Numbered from the stretch's first letter, positions 24,773 to 33,750 are shown. The stretch is 64,000 nucleotides of DNA from Enterobacter sp. RHBSTW-00175 (GCF_013927005.1 NZ_CP055930.1:3906001-3970000); one strand, 5' to 3'. Notes: generated from the sequence alone by a model not told the origin. Translations and numbers: made by a program.

Positions 24773-25381
24773 ATGACAGAAAATATGACTCAAATTGAAC
24801 TCGGAGGCATTCTGGGTAAAACATTTGGGAAAATGCACTATCGGCTTATAAGTAAGACCAGCGAGGCTACTCGCAGTTTGGCAGCAACACTTGACGGTTT
24901 TGAGAAGTTCATGATCTCCAGCCAGCGGAGGGGATTAACATATGCTGTTTTTAAGGGTAAGAAAAATATAGGTCTGGATGATTTAGGCTTTCCCGTTTCT
25001 GGTGAAGTGATCCGGATTGTCCCTGTAGTAATTGGAAGTAAAAAAGCTGGTCTTTTGCAGACGATCTTGGGGGCCGTGCTTATTACTGCTGCTGTGTTGA
25101 CTGGCCCCGGCGGTATTGGCGCTGCTTTCGCTGCTGGTGGATTGACGGGGTTTGCTGCTGCCACTGGTGCCTCGTTGGTCCTCGGTGGGGTTATTCAGCT
25201 GCTTTCACCGCAGCCATCAGGCATAGCCAGTAAACAAAGCGCAGATAATCGTGCATCGTATGCGTTTGGCGGGGTGACAAATACCGCCGCACAGGGTTAC
25301 CCGGTTCCGCTCCTTTACGGCCGCCGGCGAATCGGCGGAGCGATTATTTCCGCCGGGATTTATGTCGAAGATCAGCAGTAG
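24773..25381 (+). CDS. Phage tail assembly protein, lambda gpI family
   Basis: A 202-residue protein, near the 223 of lambda gpI. It shows an N-terminal beta-grasp part (L-G-G-I-L-G-K-T-F-G...H-Y-R-L), a central Gly/Ala-rich hydrophobic stretch (about 95-140) and the C-terminal Y-P-V-P-L-L-Y-G-R-R-R-I-G-G-A-I-I-S-A-G-I-Y segment typical of gpI. An internal ATG four codons in is an alternative start. It needs gpJ to form the tail tip, and an IS3-family element now sits between I and J. Confidence 0.88.
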   Translation: MTENMTQIELGGILGKTFGKMHYRLISKTSEATRSLAATLDGFEKFMISSQRRGLTYAVFKGKKNIGLDDLGFPVSGEVIRIVPVVIGSKKAGLLQTILGAVLITAAVLTGPGGIGAAFAAGGLTGFAAATGASLVLGGVIQLLSPQPSGIASKQSADNRASYAFGGVTNTAAQGYPVPLLYGRRRIGGAIISAGIYVEDQQ

Positions 25382-25440
25382 ATAACAAACCTTTTTACAA
25401 GCCACCTTCGTGAAGTGAACCCCATATATTGGACACGTTC

Positions 25441-26274
25441 TTAACTGGCGGCTGACATGGCCTGGGTTCGGTATTGTACCGGACTCAGGCCGTTTAGTTT
25501 TAGCTTGATTCGTTCGTTGTTGTAGTAGTGGATATACTCTTCCACCGTTTTTCGTAGATGGTCTGTATTTTCAAACTCTTCGTGGTACCAACATTCTGTT
25601 TTCAGCAGACCAAAAAAATTTTCTATCACTGCATTGTCCAGACAGTTCCCTTTGCGCGACATGCTTTGTTCTATGCCTTTAGCTTTAAGTTTCTCCTGAT
25701 ACCGTGCCATCTGATACTGCCAACCCTGATCAGAGTGCAGTACCGGTCTGTCACCCGGTTTCAGCCTCTTGACGGCTTTGCTGAGCATGTTTTCGACCAG
25801 ATTCATTCCCGGATGCGTCGTCATATTCCAGGCTATTATCTCGCTGTTATACAGATCAAGCACTGGTGACAGATACAGCTTTGTCCCTTTTACGTTGAAC
25901 TCTGTCACATCCGTGACCCATTTCTGGTTTGGACTGCTGGCCTTAAAATCACGTGCAAGGGTATTTGGCGCTACTTTACCGTAGGTGCCTTTGTATGACT
26001 GATACTTTTTGCTTCTCAGGCATGAGGCCAGCCCCATCTTGCGCATCAGTTTCCGTACTGTTTTATGATTAATGCCATAGCCTTCATTACGCAACGCCAG
26101 GGTAATGCGCCGGTAACCATATCGTCCTTTATGATAGTGGAACAGTGCGGCTATTCTTTGCTGTTCGCCCTCATAGCGCTCTCCACGGCTATCTGCTTTG
26201 ACATGCCAGTAGTACGTGCTGCGAGGTAATCCTGCTATATGAAGCAGCATTCTCAGGTTATGGTTTCGCCTCAA
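25441..26274 (-). CDS. IS3-family transposase OrfB (DDE catalytic subunit)
   Basis: A 277-residue protein with the HTH_21 and integrase core domains. The DDE residues lie in V-T-D-V-T-E-F (first D), L-H-S-D-Q-G-W-Q-Y (second D) and A-V-I-E-N-F-F-G-L-L-K-T-E (E). The length and K-S-K-K-Y-Q-S-Y-K-G-type segment match the IS150 group. It is normally made as a frameshifted OrfAB fusion with the upstream OrfA. The element is reported as intact; stop 26283 of OrfA and start at 26274 are 9 bp apart. Confidence 0.92.
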   Translation of the reverse strand: MRRNHNLRMLLHIAGLPRSTYYWHVKADSRGERYEGEQQRIAALFHYHKGRYGYRRITLALRNEGYGINHKTVRKLMRKMGLASCLRSKKYQSYKGTYGKVAPNTLARDFKASSPNQKWVTDVTEFNVKGTKLYLSPVLDLYNSEIIAWNMTTHPGMNLVENMLSKAVKRLKPGDRPVLHSDQGWQYQMARYQEKLKAKGIEQSMSRKGNCLDNAVIENFFGLLKTECWYHEEFENTDHLRKTVEEYIHYYNNERIKLKLNGLSPVQYRTQAMSAAS

Positions 26275-26282
26275 TTCGGTAA

Positions 26283-26798
26283 TTATTTTTGCTTTGTCTT
26301 CTGCTTTTCCCGAATCAAGGCCTGAAGCTTTTTTAGGTAGGCATTCTCAACACGCAGGTATTCAAGTTCTTCCTCAGCGTTCTGGAACGCTGGACGGGGA
26401 TTATTAAGTTCTTTATCTGAAGTTTCGTTCTTCCCTGACTTCATCTGGCGTCCTCTGGGTTTATCCTGTAGGGCAATGATACCGCCAGTACGGTAAAGAC
26501 GCTCCCATTTGCTGACAGTACAAGCGGCTGCAATACGAAACTCCGCCGCAGCTTTCCGGGATGATTTGTTGTGTTGCTGCATCCAGAGCACGACAGACTC
26601 TTTAAACTCGGCAGAGTAAGCCCTGGTAGGAATGGTAAAACTGTCCATCCCATTCACTTTCCAGTGCTCAGTCCAGCGTCTGACCGCTCCGTGATCAACG
26701 CCGAACAACCGCGCTGTTTTCTTTGCACCATCACTGCTGAACAGATAGTGGAGTACGACTTGCTGCTTGAATTCAGGTGAGTATTTTTTTCTGCCCAT
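26283..26798 (-). CDS. IS3-family OrfA (DNA-binding subunit)
   Basis: A 171-residue protein with two helix-turn-helix regions, K-Y-S-P-E-F-K-Q-Q-V-V-L-H-Y-L (6-20) and a second one near Y-S-A-E-F-K-E-S-V-V-L-W-M, each followed by a G-A-V-R-R-W or A-C-T-V-S-K-W recognition helix. A leucine-zipper-like E-E-E-L-E-Y-L-R-V-E-N-A-Y-L-K-K-L lies near the end. It binds the IS ends and, by a -1 frameshift near its A-rich tail, extends into OrfB. Confidence 0.9.
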   Translation of the reverse strand: MGRKKYSPEFKQQVVLHYLFSSDGAKKTARLFGVDHGAVRRWTEHWKVNGMDSFTIPTRAYSAEFKESVVLWMQQHNKSSRKAAAEFRIAAACTVSKWERLYRTGGIIALQDKPRGRQMKSGKNETSDKELNNPRPAFQNAEEELEYLRVENAYLKKLQALIREKQKTKQK

Positions 26799-26878
26799 TG
26801 AAACGCAAAACCCCTAATCGTTGGATGTCCAACTTTCGGGGTTCACTTCATTCGGGTGGCTTTTTTTATGGGCGCGAT

Positions 26879-29800
26879 ATGGCTACAGATAAAGTGTTGA
26901 AGGGCCGCAAGGGCGGCAGCTCAAGTTCCCGAACCCCTACCGAACAGCCTGATGATCTGCAATCTGTAGCGAAGGCAAAAATCCTCGTTGCGCTTGGGGA
27001 AGGGGAGTTTGCAGGGCAGCTAACCGGCAAAGATATCTACCTGGACGGAACGGCGCTGGAGAATGCCGACGGTTCCCAAAACTTCAGCGGGGTAACGTGG
27101 GAGTTTCGCGCGGGAACGCAGGCGCAAAAATATATTCAGGGTATTCCCGGTACCGAAAACGAAATCAGCGTGGGAACTGAGGTATCAAGCGCTACAGCCT
27201 GGACGCGCACGTTTACCAATACGCAGCTTTCAGCAGTTCGCCTGCGTCTGAAATGGCCCTCGCTTTTCAAACAGGAAGACGACGGCGATCTGGTGGGTTA
27301 CTCGGTCAATTATGCGATTGACCTGCAGACGGACGGCGGCACATGGCAGACGGTACTCAATACCAGCGTGACCGGCAAAACGACGTCTGGTTATGAGCGC
27401 AGCCACCGTATCGATTTACCGCAAGCTGGCAGCACCTGGACAATCCGCCTGCGTAAGATTACCTCTGACGCCAACAGCGCGAAGATCGGCGACACGATGA
27501 CGCTGCAGAGCTTCACTGAGGTTATTGACGCCAAGTTACGATATCCAAACACAGCGTTACTCTACATCGAATTCGATTCAAGCCAGTTTAACGGCTCTAT
27601 CCCGCAGATCTCCTGCGAGCCCCGCGGCCGTGTTATCCGCGTTCCTGATACCTACGACCCTGAAACCCGCACTTATAGCGGTACATGGACCGGTGCGTTT
27701 AAGTGGGCATGGACGGATAACCCTGCGTGGATTTTTTACGATCTGGTTGTTTCTGACCGGTTCGGCCTCGGGCACCGTTTGACCGCTGCGAATATTGATA
27801 AATGGGCGCTTTATCAGGTTGCCCAGTATTGTGATCAGATGGTACCAGACGGCAAAGGGGGCAACGGTACCGAACCACGTTATACCTGCAATGTATACAT
27901 CCAGGACCGAAACGACGCTTATACAGTCCTGCGTGATTTTGCGGCCATATTCCGTGGCATGACGTACTGGGGAGGCGATCAGATCGTTGCTCTGGCCGAT
28001 ATGCCCCGTGATGTGGATTACAGCTATACGCGCGCTAACGTTGTTGGCGGTCGCTTCACCTATTCAAGCAGCACCACGAAAACCCGCTACACTACAGCGC
28101 TGGTTTCATGGTCCGATCCCGGTAACGCCTACGCTGACGCGATGGAACCCGTATTCGAGCAGGCGCTGGTGGCGCGGTACGGCTTCAATCAGCTAGAAAT
28201 GACAGCCATCGGCTGCACCAGGCAGTCAGAAGCGAACCGAAAGGGGCGCTGGGGTATTCTCACCAACAACAAGGATCGCGTTGTTTCGTTTGATGTCGGG
28301 CTGGACGGAAACATTCCGCAGCCAGGCTACATCATCGCCGTGGCAGACGAGCTGCTTTCCGGAAAGGTTATGGGCGGACGTATCAGCGCTGTTAACGGTC
28401 GCGTTATCAAACTTGACCGCGTGGCAGATGCAGCAGCAGGTGATCGCCTTATTCTCAACCTGCCTTCCGGAGCGTCGCAGAGCAGGACCATTCAGGCCGT
28501 GAACGGGGAATCAGTCACAGTCACCACGGCATACAGTGAGACGCCACAGGCCGAAGCTGTTTGGGTGGTTGAATCTGACGAGCTCTACGCACAGCAGTAT
28601 CGAGTTGTCAGCGTTTCCGATAACGATGATGGTACTTTCTCGATTACCGGCGCATGGCACGACCCGGATAAATATGCCCGTATCGATACCGGAGCCATCA
28701 TTGACCAGCGGCCGGTGAGCGTGATCCCGCCGGGCAACCAGTCGCCGCCTGCGAACATCGTGATCAGCTCGTTTTCCGTGGTTCAGCAAAATATCAGCGT
28801 CGAAACGATGCGCGTGAGCTGGGACCAGGCGCAGAACGCTATCGCCTATGAAGCGCAATGGCGCCGCAACGACGGGAACTGGGTTAACGTGCCGCGCAGC
28901 TCCACCACGTCATTCGACGTTCCGGGGATTTATGCCGGGCGCTACCTGGTGCGCGTCCGCGCCATTAACGCCTCTGAGATTTCCTCAGGGTGGGGCTATT
29001 CAGAAGAGAAAACGCTGACAGGTAAAGTGGGTAATCCACCAAAACCGGTTGGCTTTACTGCATCAGAAAACGTTGTGTTTGGTATCGAGCTGAACTGGGG
29101 ATTCCCGGCTAACACCGGCGATACCCTGAAAACGGAAATTCAGTACAGCCTGACCGGGATCGATGATGATGCAATCCTGCTTGCTGATGTCCCTTACCCG
29201 CAGCGCAAATATCAGCAGATGGGACTTAAGACGGGGCAGGTTTTCTGGTTCCGCGCGCAGCTGGTGGACCGAACCGGCAACGAATCCGGGTATACCGAAT
29301 TTGTTCGTGGCCAGGCCAGCGTCGATGTATCGGATATCACTGATGCAATTCTGGAGAACATCAAAGGTTCTGAAAGCTTTAAGGACCTGATCGAGGATGC
29401 CGTGGCCAACAGCGACAAAGTGGCAGAACTGACTGATGCGATTAAGGAGAACGCTGATGGTCTGGCAGCTGCGGTAGGCTCGAACAAGCAGACTGCGGAA
29501 GCCATTATCGGCAACGCGCTGGCCATTGCTGATGTCGTCGTCCGTCAGTCGGCGCAGCAGGGGGCCAACACGGCGACCTTTGAGCAACTCCGGGAAGTGA
29601 TTGCCACGGAAACTGAAGCGCGCGTTACTGACGTCACCCGGCTGGAAGCGGAAACGGCAGACAATGCGGCAGGCATTACGGAGGTCAGGCAGGCGCTGTC
29701 GGACGAAACGCAGGCCAGAGCCACAGCAGTTGACCAGCTCACCGCCGCCACCCAGGTGATTTCTGACAAAGCGGATGCTGCGGGGCAGGCCAGCTCGCAG

Positions 29801-31030
29801 AACAGCGCTGATATCACCAGTTTGCAGCAGGTTGTAACGGACACCACTTCGTCTATGGCATCCCGCCTGGATGAGCTGGGAGCCAGAACCGATACGGCAA
29901 ATGGTGGCATCCAGAACAACGCGATAGCGCTTATCACCAGTACGCTTGCTCAGGTGAATCAGCGAATGACCCTCAGCGTGCAGTACGGTGATAATAAGGC
30001 TGGTATTCAGCGGGTTGATAATGTCATGGCTGATGCCAGTAAGGCCGTTGCCGAATCGCTGAAAACGCTGGACTCAAGTGCTGGCGGGAACACTGCGAAC
30101 GTGACGGATTTCGCCAAAACCATGGCGGACTTCTCTCAGGCATCAGCCACACAGATCAACTCGCTTAAGGTCACGGTAAACGGCCAGACTGCCGCTATTG
30201 TCCAGAACGCGCAGGTGTCGGCAGATATCAATAACAACCTGAATGCGATGTACAGCATCAAGGTCGCTGTTGATTCTAATGGTAACCAGTACGCGGCAGG
30301 GATGGGGATTGGTGTTCAGAACACGCCATCGGGAATGCAGACGCAGGTGCTCTTCCTGGCTGACCGCTTCGCGGTGATGACCCAGGCGGGCGGAACCGTG
30401 ACTCTGCCGTTTGTTATCCAGAATGGACAGGCTTTCTTTAACGATGCATTTTTCCGCGATGCCAGTATTCAGTTCGGGAAAATCACCGATTCACTTAAAT
30501 CGGATAACTTCGTTACTGGTTCGAATGGGGCTGGATGGAATCTGCCGAAAAGCGGTAATGCCGAGCTGAATAACGTCACGATCCGGGGCGCGGTATACGC
30601 CAGCGGTGGCAGCTTTAAAGGCACGGTAGAGGCGACCACTTTTGTCGGTGATATTGCCAACGTGGGGATTGGCAGTGACGCTAATATTTCCGGCGGCGGG
30701 GTTGCGACACGAACAATCACGTTTACTGATTCCTCATCATCAGCACTCAGTAAATCAGCACTTCTTGAGTCGCTGATTTTTGTTTCTTCTTTGTCTGGCA
30801 CTACAACGGTCTCCATCACTCTCAGCATCAACGGCAACACGCGCGATTTGGGCACAATCAATGTGCCTGCCGGGACAGGCGGGCTCTGGATGACCGTAAG
30901 ACATGCAGTGAGGGGGATTACCTCAGCCACTGTAACCGGGACCATAACGGTTACCGGAACAGGAACGGCAAGTAAGACCATATCATCCCCGACTTTAACT
31001 ATTACTCGCGGTACCGGCTCATTTGCCTGA
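26879..31030 (+). CDS. Phage host specificity protein, lambda gpJ family
   Basis: A 1383-residue central tail tip/receptor-binding protein, longer than lambda gpJ (1132). The N-terminal L-K-G-R-K-G-G-S...Q-S-V-A-K-A-K-I-L-V-A-L-G-E-G-E-F is typical of the family. The region from about 640 has fibronectin type III-like repeats, and 850-1150 is an Ala/Asn/Thr-rich heptad-like coil. The C-terminal 200 residues are probably the variable receptor-binding part. ATG at 26879 is used because the frame upstream runs into the IS. A strong terminator follows (31057-31078). Confidence 0.92.
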   Translation: MATDKVLKGRKGGSSSSRTPTEQPDDLQSVAKAKILVALGEGEFAGQLTGKDIYLDGTALENADGSQNFSGVTWEFRAGTQAQKYIQGIPGTENEISVGTEVSSATAWTRTFTNTQLSAVRLRLKWPSLFKQEDDGDLVGYSVNYAIDLQTDGGTWQTVLNTSVTGKTTSGYERSHRIDLPQAGSTWTIRLRKITSDANSAKIGDTMTLQSFTEVIDAKLRYPNTALLYIEFDSSQFNGSIPQISCEPRGRVIRVPDTYDPETRTYSGTWTGAFKWAWTDNPAWIFYDLVVSDRFGLGHRLTAANIDKWALYQVAQYCDQMVPDGKGGNGTEPRYTCNVYIQDRNDAYTVLRDFAAIFRGMTYWGGDQIVALADMPRDVDYSYTRANVVGGRFTYSSSTTKTRYTTALVSWSDPGNAYADAMEPVFEQALVARYGFNQLEMTAIGCTRQSEANRKGRWGILTNNKDRVVSFDVGLDGNIPQPGYIIAVADELLSGKVMGGRISAVNGRVIKLDRVADAAAGDRLILNLPSGASQSRTIQAVNGESVTVTTAYSETPQAEAVWVVESDELYAQQYRVVSVSDNDDGTFSITGAWHDPDKYARIDTGAIIDQRPVSVIPPGNQSPPANIVISSFSVVQQNISVETMRVSWDQAQNAIAYEAQWRRNDGNWVNVPRSSTTSFDVPGIYAGRYLVRVRAINASEISSGWGYSEEKTLTGKVGNPPKPVGFTASENVVFGIELNWGFPANTGDTLKTEIQYSLTGIDDDAILLADVPYPQRKYQQMGLKTGQVFWFRAQLVDRTGNESGYTEFVRGQASVDVSDITDAILENIKGSESFKDLIEDAVANSDKVAELTDAIKENADGLAAAVGSNKQTAEAIIGNALAIADVVVRQSAQQGANTATFEQLREVIATETEARVTDVTRLEAETADNAAGITEVRQALSDETQARATAVDQLTAATQVISDKADAAGQASSQNSADITSLQQVVTDTTSSMASRLDELGARTDTANGGIQNNAIALITSTLAQVNQRMTLSVQYGDNKAGIQRVDNVMADASKAVAESLKTLDSSAGGNTANVTDFAKTMADFSQASATQINSLKVTVNGQTAAIVQNAQVSADINNNLNAMYSIKVAVDSNGNQYAAGMGIGVQNTPSGMQTQVLFLADRFAVMTQAGGTVTLPFVIQNGQAFFNDAFFRDASIQFGKITDSLKSDNFVTGSNGAGWNLPKSGNAELNNVTIRGAVYASGGSFKGTVEATTFVGDIANVGIGSDANISGGGVATRTITFTDSSSSALSKSALLESLIFVSSLSGTTTVSITLSINGNTRDLGTINVPAGTGGLWMTVRHAVRGITSATVTGTITVTGTGTASKTISSPTLTITRGTGSFA

Positions 31031-31056
31031 CCTTCCTGATATTCAACCTGACTTAT

Positions 31057-31078
31057 AACCCGCTTCGGCGGGTTTTTT
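31057..31078 (+). terminator. Intrinsic terminator after gpJ
   Basis: The arms ACCCGC and GCGGGT with a TTCG loop are followed by a T6 run. It sits directly after the J stop codon and before the fibre gene. Confidence 0.85.
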
Positions 31079-31094
31079 ATTGCGTGGAGAAAAT

Positions 31095-32411
31095 ATGATT
31101 TACACAACAGGCACGATTGCAGTCAGCGGCAATACGCTTACCGGAACGGGTACAGCCTTTAATGCTGCGGGCTCACTTATCCGCAATGGATGCACAGTCA
31201 TCGCGCTGACCAGTCCCGCTCAGGTATTCCAGATTACTGCTATAGGCGGGGCAACCAGTCTCACCGTGACACCTGCGGCAAGTCCTGCCATCCCTGCGGG
31301 AACGAAGTATTCAATCTTGCTGAGCGACAGTCTGAGTGTGGATGGCCTGGCGCAGGACATTGCTGAAACGTTCACGATGTACCAGCGTTACATGAGCGGC
31401 TTCGCTGATGTGATGAACGGTACTACAGACGTCACCATCACGATTAACGGCGTGTCCGTCACGGTACCGGGTCAGAAATCACTGGCGAAGAAAGGGGCAA
31501 ACAGCGACATCACCAGCCTTTCCGGGCTGACTACCGCGCTCAGCGTTGGCCAGGGTGGTACTGGTGCGAAAACCGCCGCAGATGCTCGCACAAACCTTGG
31601 TTTAGGAAGTGCTGCAACTGCTGATGTCCAGACAAGTGCATCAGACAGCACGACCGGAAGGGCTATGTTGAATGGTGCATTCGGGTTGGGAGGTGATAGC
31701 CTTGCTTATCCCATTGATGACACAGCAAGTCATTCAAGACCAAGTGGACTCTATAACATTGTTAGTGGCTACATGCCGCAGATCGGCCTCACCGCAGATT
31801 TTACCTATCTCATTATTCAGCGAGGGCTTCGGGCAACAAGGATATTGCAGTCTTATATCAACCGAAGAACGTTCTTCAGTTACAGCAACGGAGCATCCTG
31901 GACCTACCATGAAGCGTATACAACGGGTAATACCACAAAGGCCAGTGACGGCACGCTCAAGGCCGCATCACCGGTAGCCCGTATCGTGAAGTCACAGGAA
32001 GAAAATCAGCGTACTGATATTGCCGAAGACGGCTTCTCCTGGTGTGGTTGCGCCACGGCGAACGAGGAGGCTGAGGGTATTCACGTAAGCCGCATCGATG
32101 TCGGTGTTTATACGCTGACTGGCTCTGCCGGTCTGGCATCTTCTGGCTGGCAGCTCTTGCCGCCTATGGACCCGGGCGGAATGGGTGAACTCGGTATTGT
32201 AGAGGCTGAGCAAGGCGATAGCGGGGAGCTGATAATCCGCCTGTTTAAACGTAAATATATCTTAAGTGACGATGGGGAAATGGTGAAAACGAAGGGGGCT
32301 CCAATCGACGTTCCGCTGAACAGCTGGATCGATGTGCGCCTTGATATGCCTGAAGACAGCATCTGGAAAATGAAAGTGAATGCTGCCGTACAGGATGCAT
32401 CGGGGGATTAA
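31095..32411 (+). CDS. Phage tail fibre, currently expressed version of an invertible 3' end
   Basis: A 438-residue fibre. Residues 1-160 are a conserved shaft with T-G-T-I-A-V-S-G-N-T-L-T-G-T-G-T and repeats such as V-G-Q-G-G-T-G-A-K-T-A-A-D-A-R-T-N. At N167-L-G-L-G-S-A173 the coding sequence crosses a hix-like recombination site (31585-31610). Everything after it (residues about 170-438) lies inside the invertible segment. The last 115 residues form a Trp-containing head that may bind the receptor, ending M-K-V-N-A-A-V-Q-D-A-S-G-D. After inversion the same shaft would be fused to the silent S74-type end at 33110-32454. Confidence 0.85.
   Translation: MIYTTGTIAVSGNTLTGTGTAFNAAGSLIRNGCTVIALTSPAQVFQITAIGGATSLTVTPAASPAIPAGTKYSILLSDSLSVDGLAQDIAETFTMYQRYMSGFADVMNGTTDVTITINGVSVTVPGQKSLAKKGANSDITSLSGLTTALSVGQGGTGAKTAADARTNLGLGSAATADVQTSASDSTTGRAMLNGAFGLGGDSLAYPIDDTASHSRPSGLYNIVSGYMPQIGLTADFTYLIIQRGLRATRILQSYINRRTFFSYSNGASWTYHEAYTTGNTTKASDGTLKAASPVARIVKSQEENQRTDIAEDGFSWCGCATANEEAEGIHVSRIDVGVYTLTGSAGLASSGWQLLPPMDPGGMGELGIVEAEQGDSGELIIRLFKRKYILSDDGEMVKTKGAPIDVPLNSWIDVRLDMPEDSIWKMKVNAAVQDASGD
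31585..31610 (-). repeat. hix/gix-like inversion site, left
   Basis: Read on the minus strand the sequence begins ACTTCCTAAACC, then central AA, then GGTTTGTGCGAG. It lies inside the tail fibre gene at codons for N-L-G-L-G-S. The first 14 bases plus GTTT are shared with the site at 33099-33124, which is in the opposite orientation. Confidence 0.75.
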
Positions 32412-33117
32412 TGTCTCAAACACCAGGCAGAGCGATCTGCCTGGTGAGCACTTTTATGGTTTTTGTGTATTAAGCAGCTGTTTCAACGCTACCAGTTCCC
32501 CCTGCATATGCTGGATAGTCAGTGTCAGTTTTGCGATAGCAGCCATTGGGTCAAGATAGTACATGCCTGAGAGATCATCGCTTTCGAGGTCAACCCCGGC
32601 AGGCAGGCCAGTACCTTTCACAACCTCTGGGGAGACCTCCTTCATGTCGTTAGCGATGAAGCCGAGCTGCCCCAGTTTCTTATCGAGAACGCCCCTGGCT
32701 TTCATATCGAAGAGAGCAACCTGCCATCTGCTCACTTCATCTGCTGCCTTTTCCCGGTCGGTCTGATAGACGATATTCTCTTTCAGCTCCCGGTCCGATG
32801 AAGTAACGGTGATCGCACCAACGTCACTGGTGTCGACATAAAGACGCATAGCCCCACTGGTCCAGAGCATGTTAAACGCGCTCGCGCTGTAACTGCCTTT
32901 TGTCCCGGAACGACACTGATAACCGCCTTCAACCTGAAGTATGCCCGTTCCACCACCTGTACCACCTTTCAGTTCCAGGCTTGTGGCTCCTGAGGCCCAT
33001 AGTCGCGCAGAATAATCGTTACTGGTAGAGCCGTAATGAAAATCGAGGTATGGCGATGCGGCCGATAATTCGATGGAGGAAAAGGTCGGTGAATCAGCAC
33101 TTCCTAAACCAACGTTT
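31592..33117. mobile_element. Invertible segment of about 1.5 kb carrying two fibre 3' ends
   Basis: Inverted hix-like sites bound two coding regions that converge at a central terminator: the expressed fibre end (plus strand) and the silent fibre end (minus strand). A Gin/Hin-type invertase gene lies immediately outside. This is the organisation of the Mu G-segment and the P1 C-segment. Coordinates mark the crossover regions to within a few bases. Confidence 0.8.
32421..32446. terminator. Bidirectional hairpin between convergent fibre ends
   Basis: An 11-bp perfect stem CACCAGGCAGA/TCTGCCTGGTG with a GCGA loop lies between the fibre stops at 32411 and 32454. It should end whichever fibre version is in the expressed orientation. 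Confidence 0.7.
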
Positions 33118-33194
33118 TTGATAATGCCTTTTGAATTTGCTTCCGATAACGTCACCGGGATTGTTTGAATAAAAAGGTTACTGGAAACATGCAA
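32454..33194 (-). CDS. Silent alternative tail fibre end with peptidase S74 chaperone domain
   Basis: A 246-residue open frame. Its only useful part starts at the right hix-like site, where N27-V-G-L-G-S-A33 corresponds to N-L-G-L-G-S-A of the expressed fibre. Residues 34-125 look like a beta-rich fibre head. From 130 the S74 intramolecular chaperone domain has T-S-S-D-R-E-L-K-E-N-I (catalytic Ser132/133 and Lys138), then M-A-A-I-A-K-L and a terminal coiled coil. The part upstream of the site (1-28) overlaps the invertase start and is probably a remnant. The frame has no evident promoter here and becomes the 3' end of the fibre gene after inversion. Confidence 0.75.
   Translation of the reverse strand: MHVSSNLFIQTIPVTLSEANSKGIIKNVGLGSADSPTFSSIELSAASPYLDFHYGSTSNDYSARLWASGATSLELKGGTGGGTGILQVEGGYQCRSGTKGSYSASAFNMLWTSGAMRLYVDTSDVGAITVTSSDRELKENIVYQTDREKAADEVSRWQVALFDMKARGVLDKKLGQLGFIANDMKEVSPEVVKGTGLPAGVDLESDDLSGMYYLDPMAAIAKLTLTIQHMQGELVALKQLLNTQKP
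33099..33124 (+). repeat. hix/gix-like inversion site, right
   Basis: ACTTCCTAAACC, central AA, CGTTTTTGATAA. It differs from the Salmonella hixL site mainly in the left half; the right half is nearly the same as GGTTTTTGATAA. It is inverted relative to 31585-31610 and lies 65 bp before the invertase start. Confidence 0.8.
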
Positions 33195-33743
33195 ATAGGA
33201 TATGTCAGGGTGTCAACAAATGACCAGAACACGGATCTTCAGCGGCAGGCACTTGAACGCGCAGGATGTGAACAGATTTTCAAAGAAAAAATGAGCGGCA
33301 CAGTGGCGAACAGACCAGCACTGAGAAAGCTCCTCAAAGCTCTTAATGAGGGGGACACGCTGGTGGTCTGGAAACTCGACCGTCTCGGCCGCAGTATGCG
33401 CAATCTGGTATTGCTGGTGGATGAACTGCGCCTGCGTGGGATCCACTTCAAGAGCCTCACTGACAGCATTGATACTTCAAGCCCAATGGGGCGTTTCATA
33501 TTTCATATCATGTCAGCCCTAGCTGAAATGGAAAGAGAACTGATCGTGGAGCGTACCCGTGCAGGTCTGGCAGTTGCGAGGGCGCAGGGAAGGATAGGGG
33601 GAAGGCGTTCTAAGCTATCATCGGAACAGTGGGCTCAGGCTGGAAGGCTCATAGCAAATGGTATAGACAGGAAGCAGGTTGCGATCATCTATGATGTTGC
33701 AGTTTGCACTCTGTACAAGAAATTTCCGGCAGGTGGAAAATAA
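33189..33743 (+). CDS. pin: Serine recombinase, Gin/Hin/Pin-type DNA invertase
   Basis: A 184-residue invertase. The catalytic Ser9 is in Y-V-R-V-S-T-N-D-Q, with L-D-R-L-G-R-S at about 64-70, a central E-M-E-R-E-L-I-V-E-R-T helix and a C-terminal helix-turn-helix (R-I-G-G-R-R-S-K-L...A-I-I-Y-D-V-A). The size and motifs match DNA invertases that use hix/gix sites. ATG at 33189 is used rather than the upstream in-frame start, which belongs to the S74 end. It should flip the fibre segment beside it, with help from Fis at an enhancer usually located inside the invertase gene. It is read away from the segment. Confidence 0.9.
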   Translation: MQIGYVRVSTNDQNTDLQRQALERAGCEQIFKEKMSGTVANRPALRKLLKALNEGDTLVVWKLDRLGRSMRNLVLLVDELRLRGIHFKSLTDSIDTSSPMGRFIFHIMSALAEMERELIVERTRAGLAVARAQGRIGGRRSKLSSEQWAQAGRLIANGIDRKQVAIIYDVAVCTLYKKFPAGGK

Positions 33744-33750
33744 AAGTTAA

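Larger units (their letters stand above)
25411..26850 (-). mobile_element. IS3-family insertion sequence, IS150-like group, 1440 bp
   Basis: The terminal inverted repeats are TGAAGTGAACCCC followed by a variable five and TTGGACA at both ends, with 5'-TG/CA-3' tips. The target duplication is TTCG. Two ORFs on the minus strand, OrfA and OrfB, have the IS3 layout in which OrfAB transposase arises by frameshifting near the OrfA stop (26283). Both appear intact, so the element may be active. Confidence 0.92.
25401..26867 (+). terminator. Terminator between I and J, split at its loop by the IS
   Basis: The left arm GCCACC (25401-25406) with loop TTCG (25407-25410) and the right arm GGTGGC (26855-26860) followed by seven T (26861-26867) rejoin to a perfect UUCG-type intrinsic terminator once the IS and one TTCG copy are removed. 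The loop tetranucleotide is the 4-bp target duplication. Confidence 0.8.
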
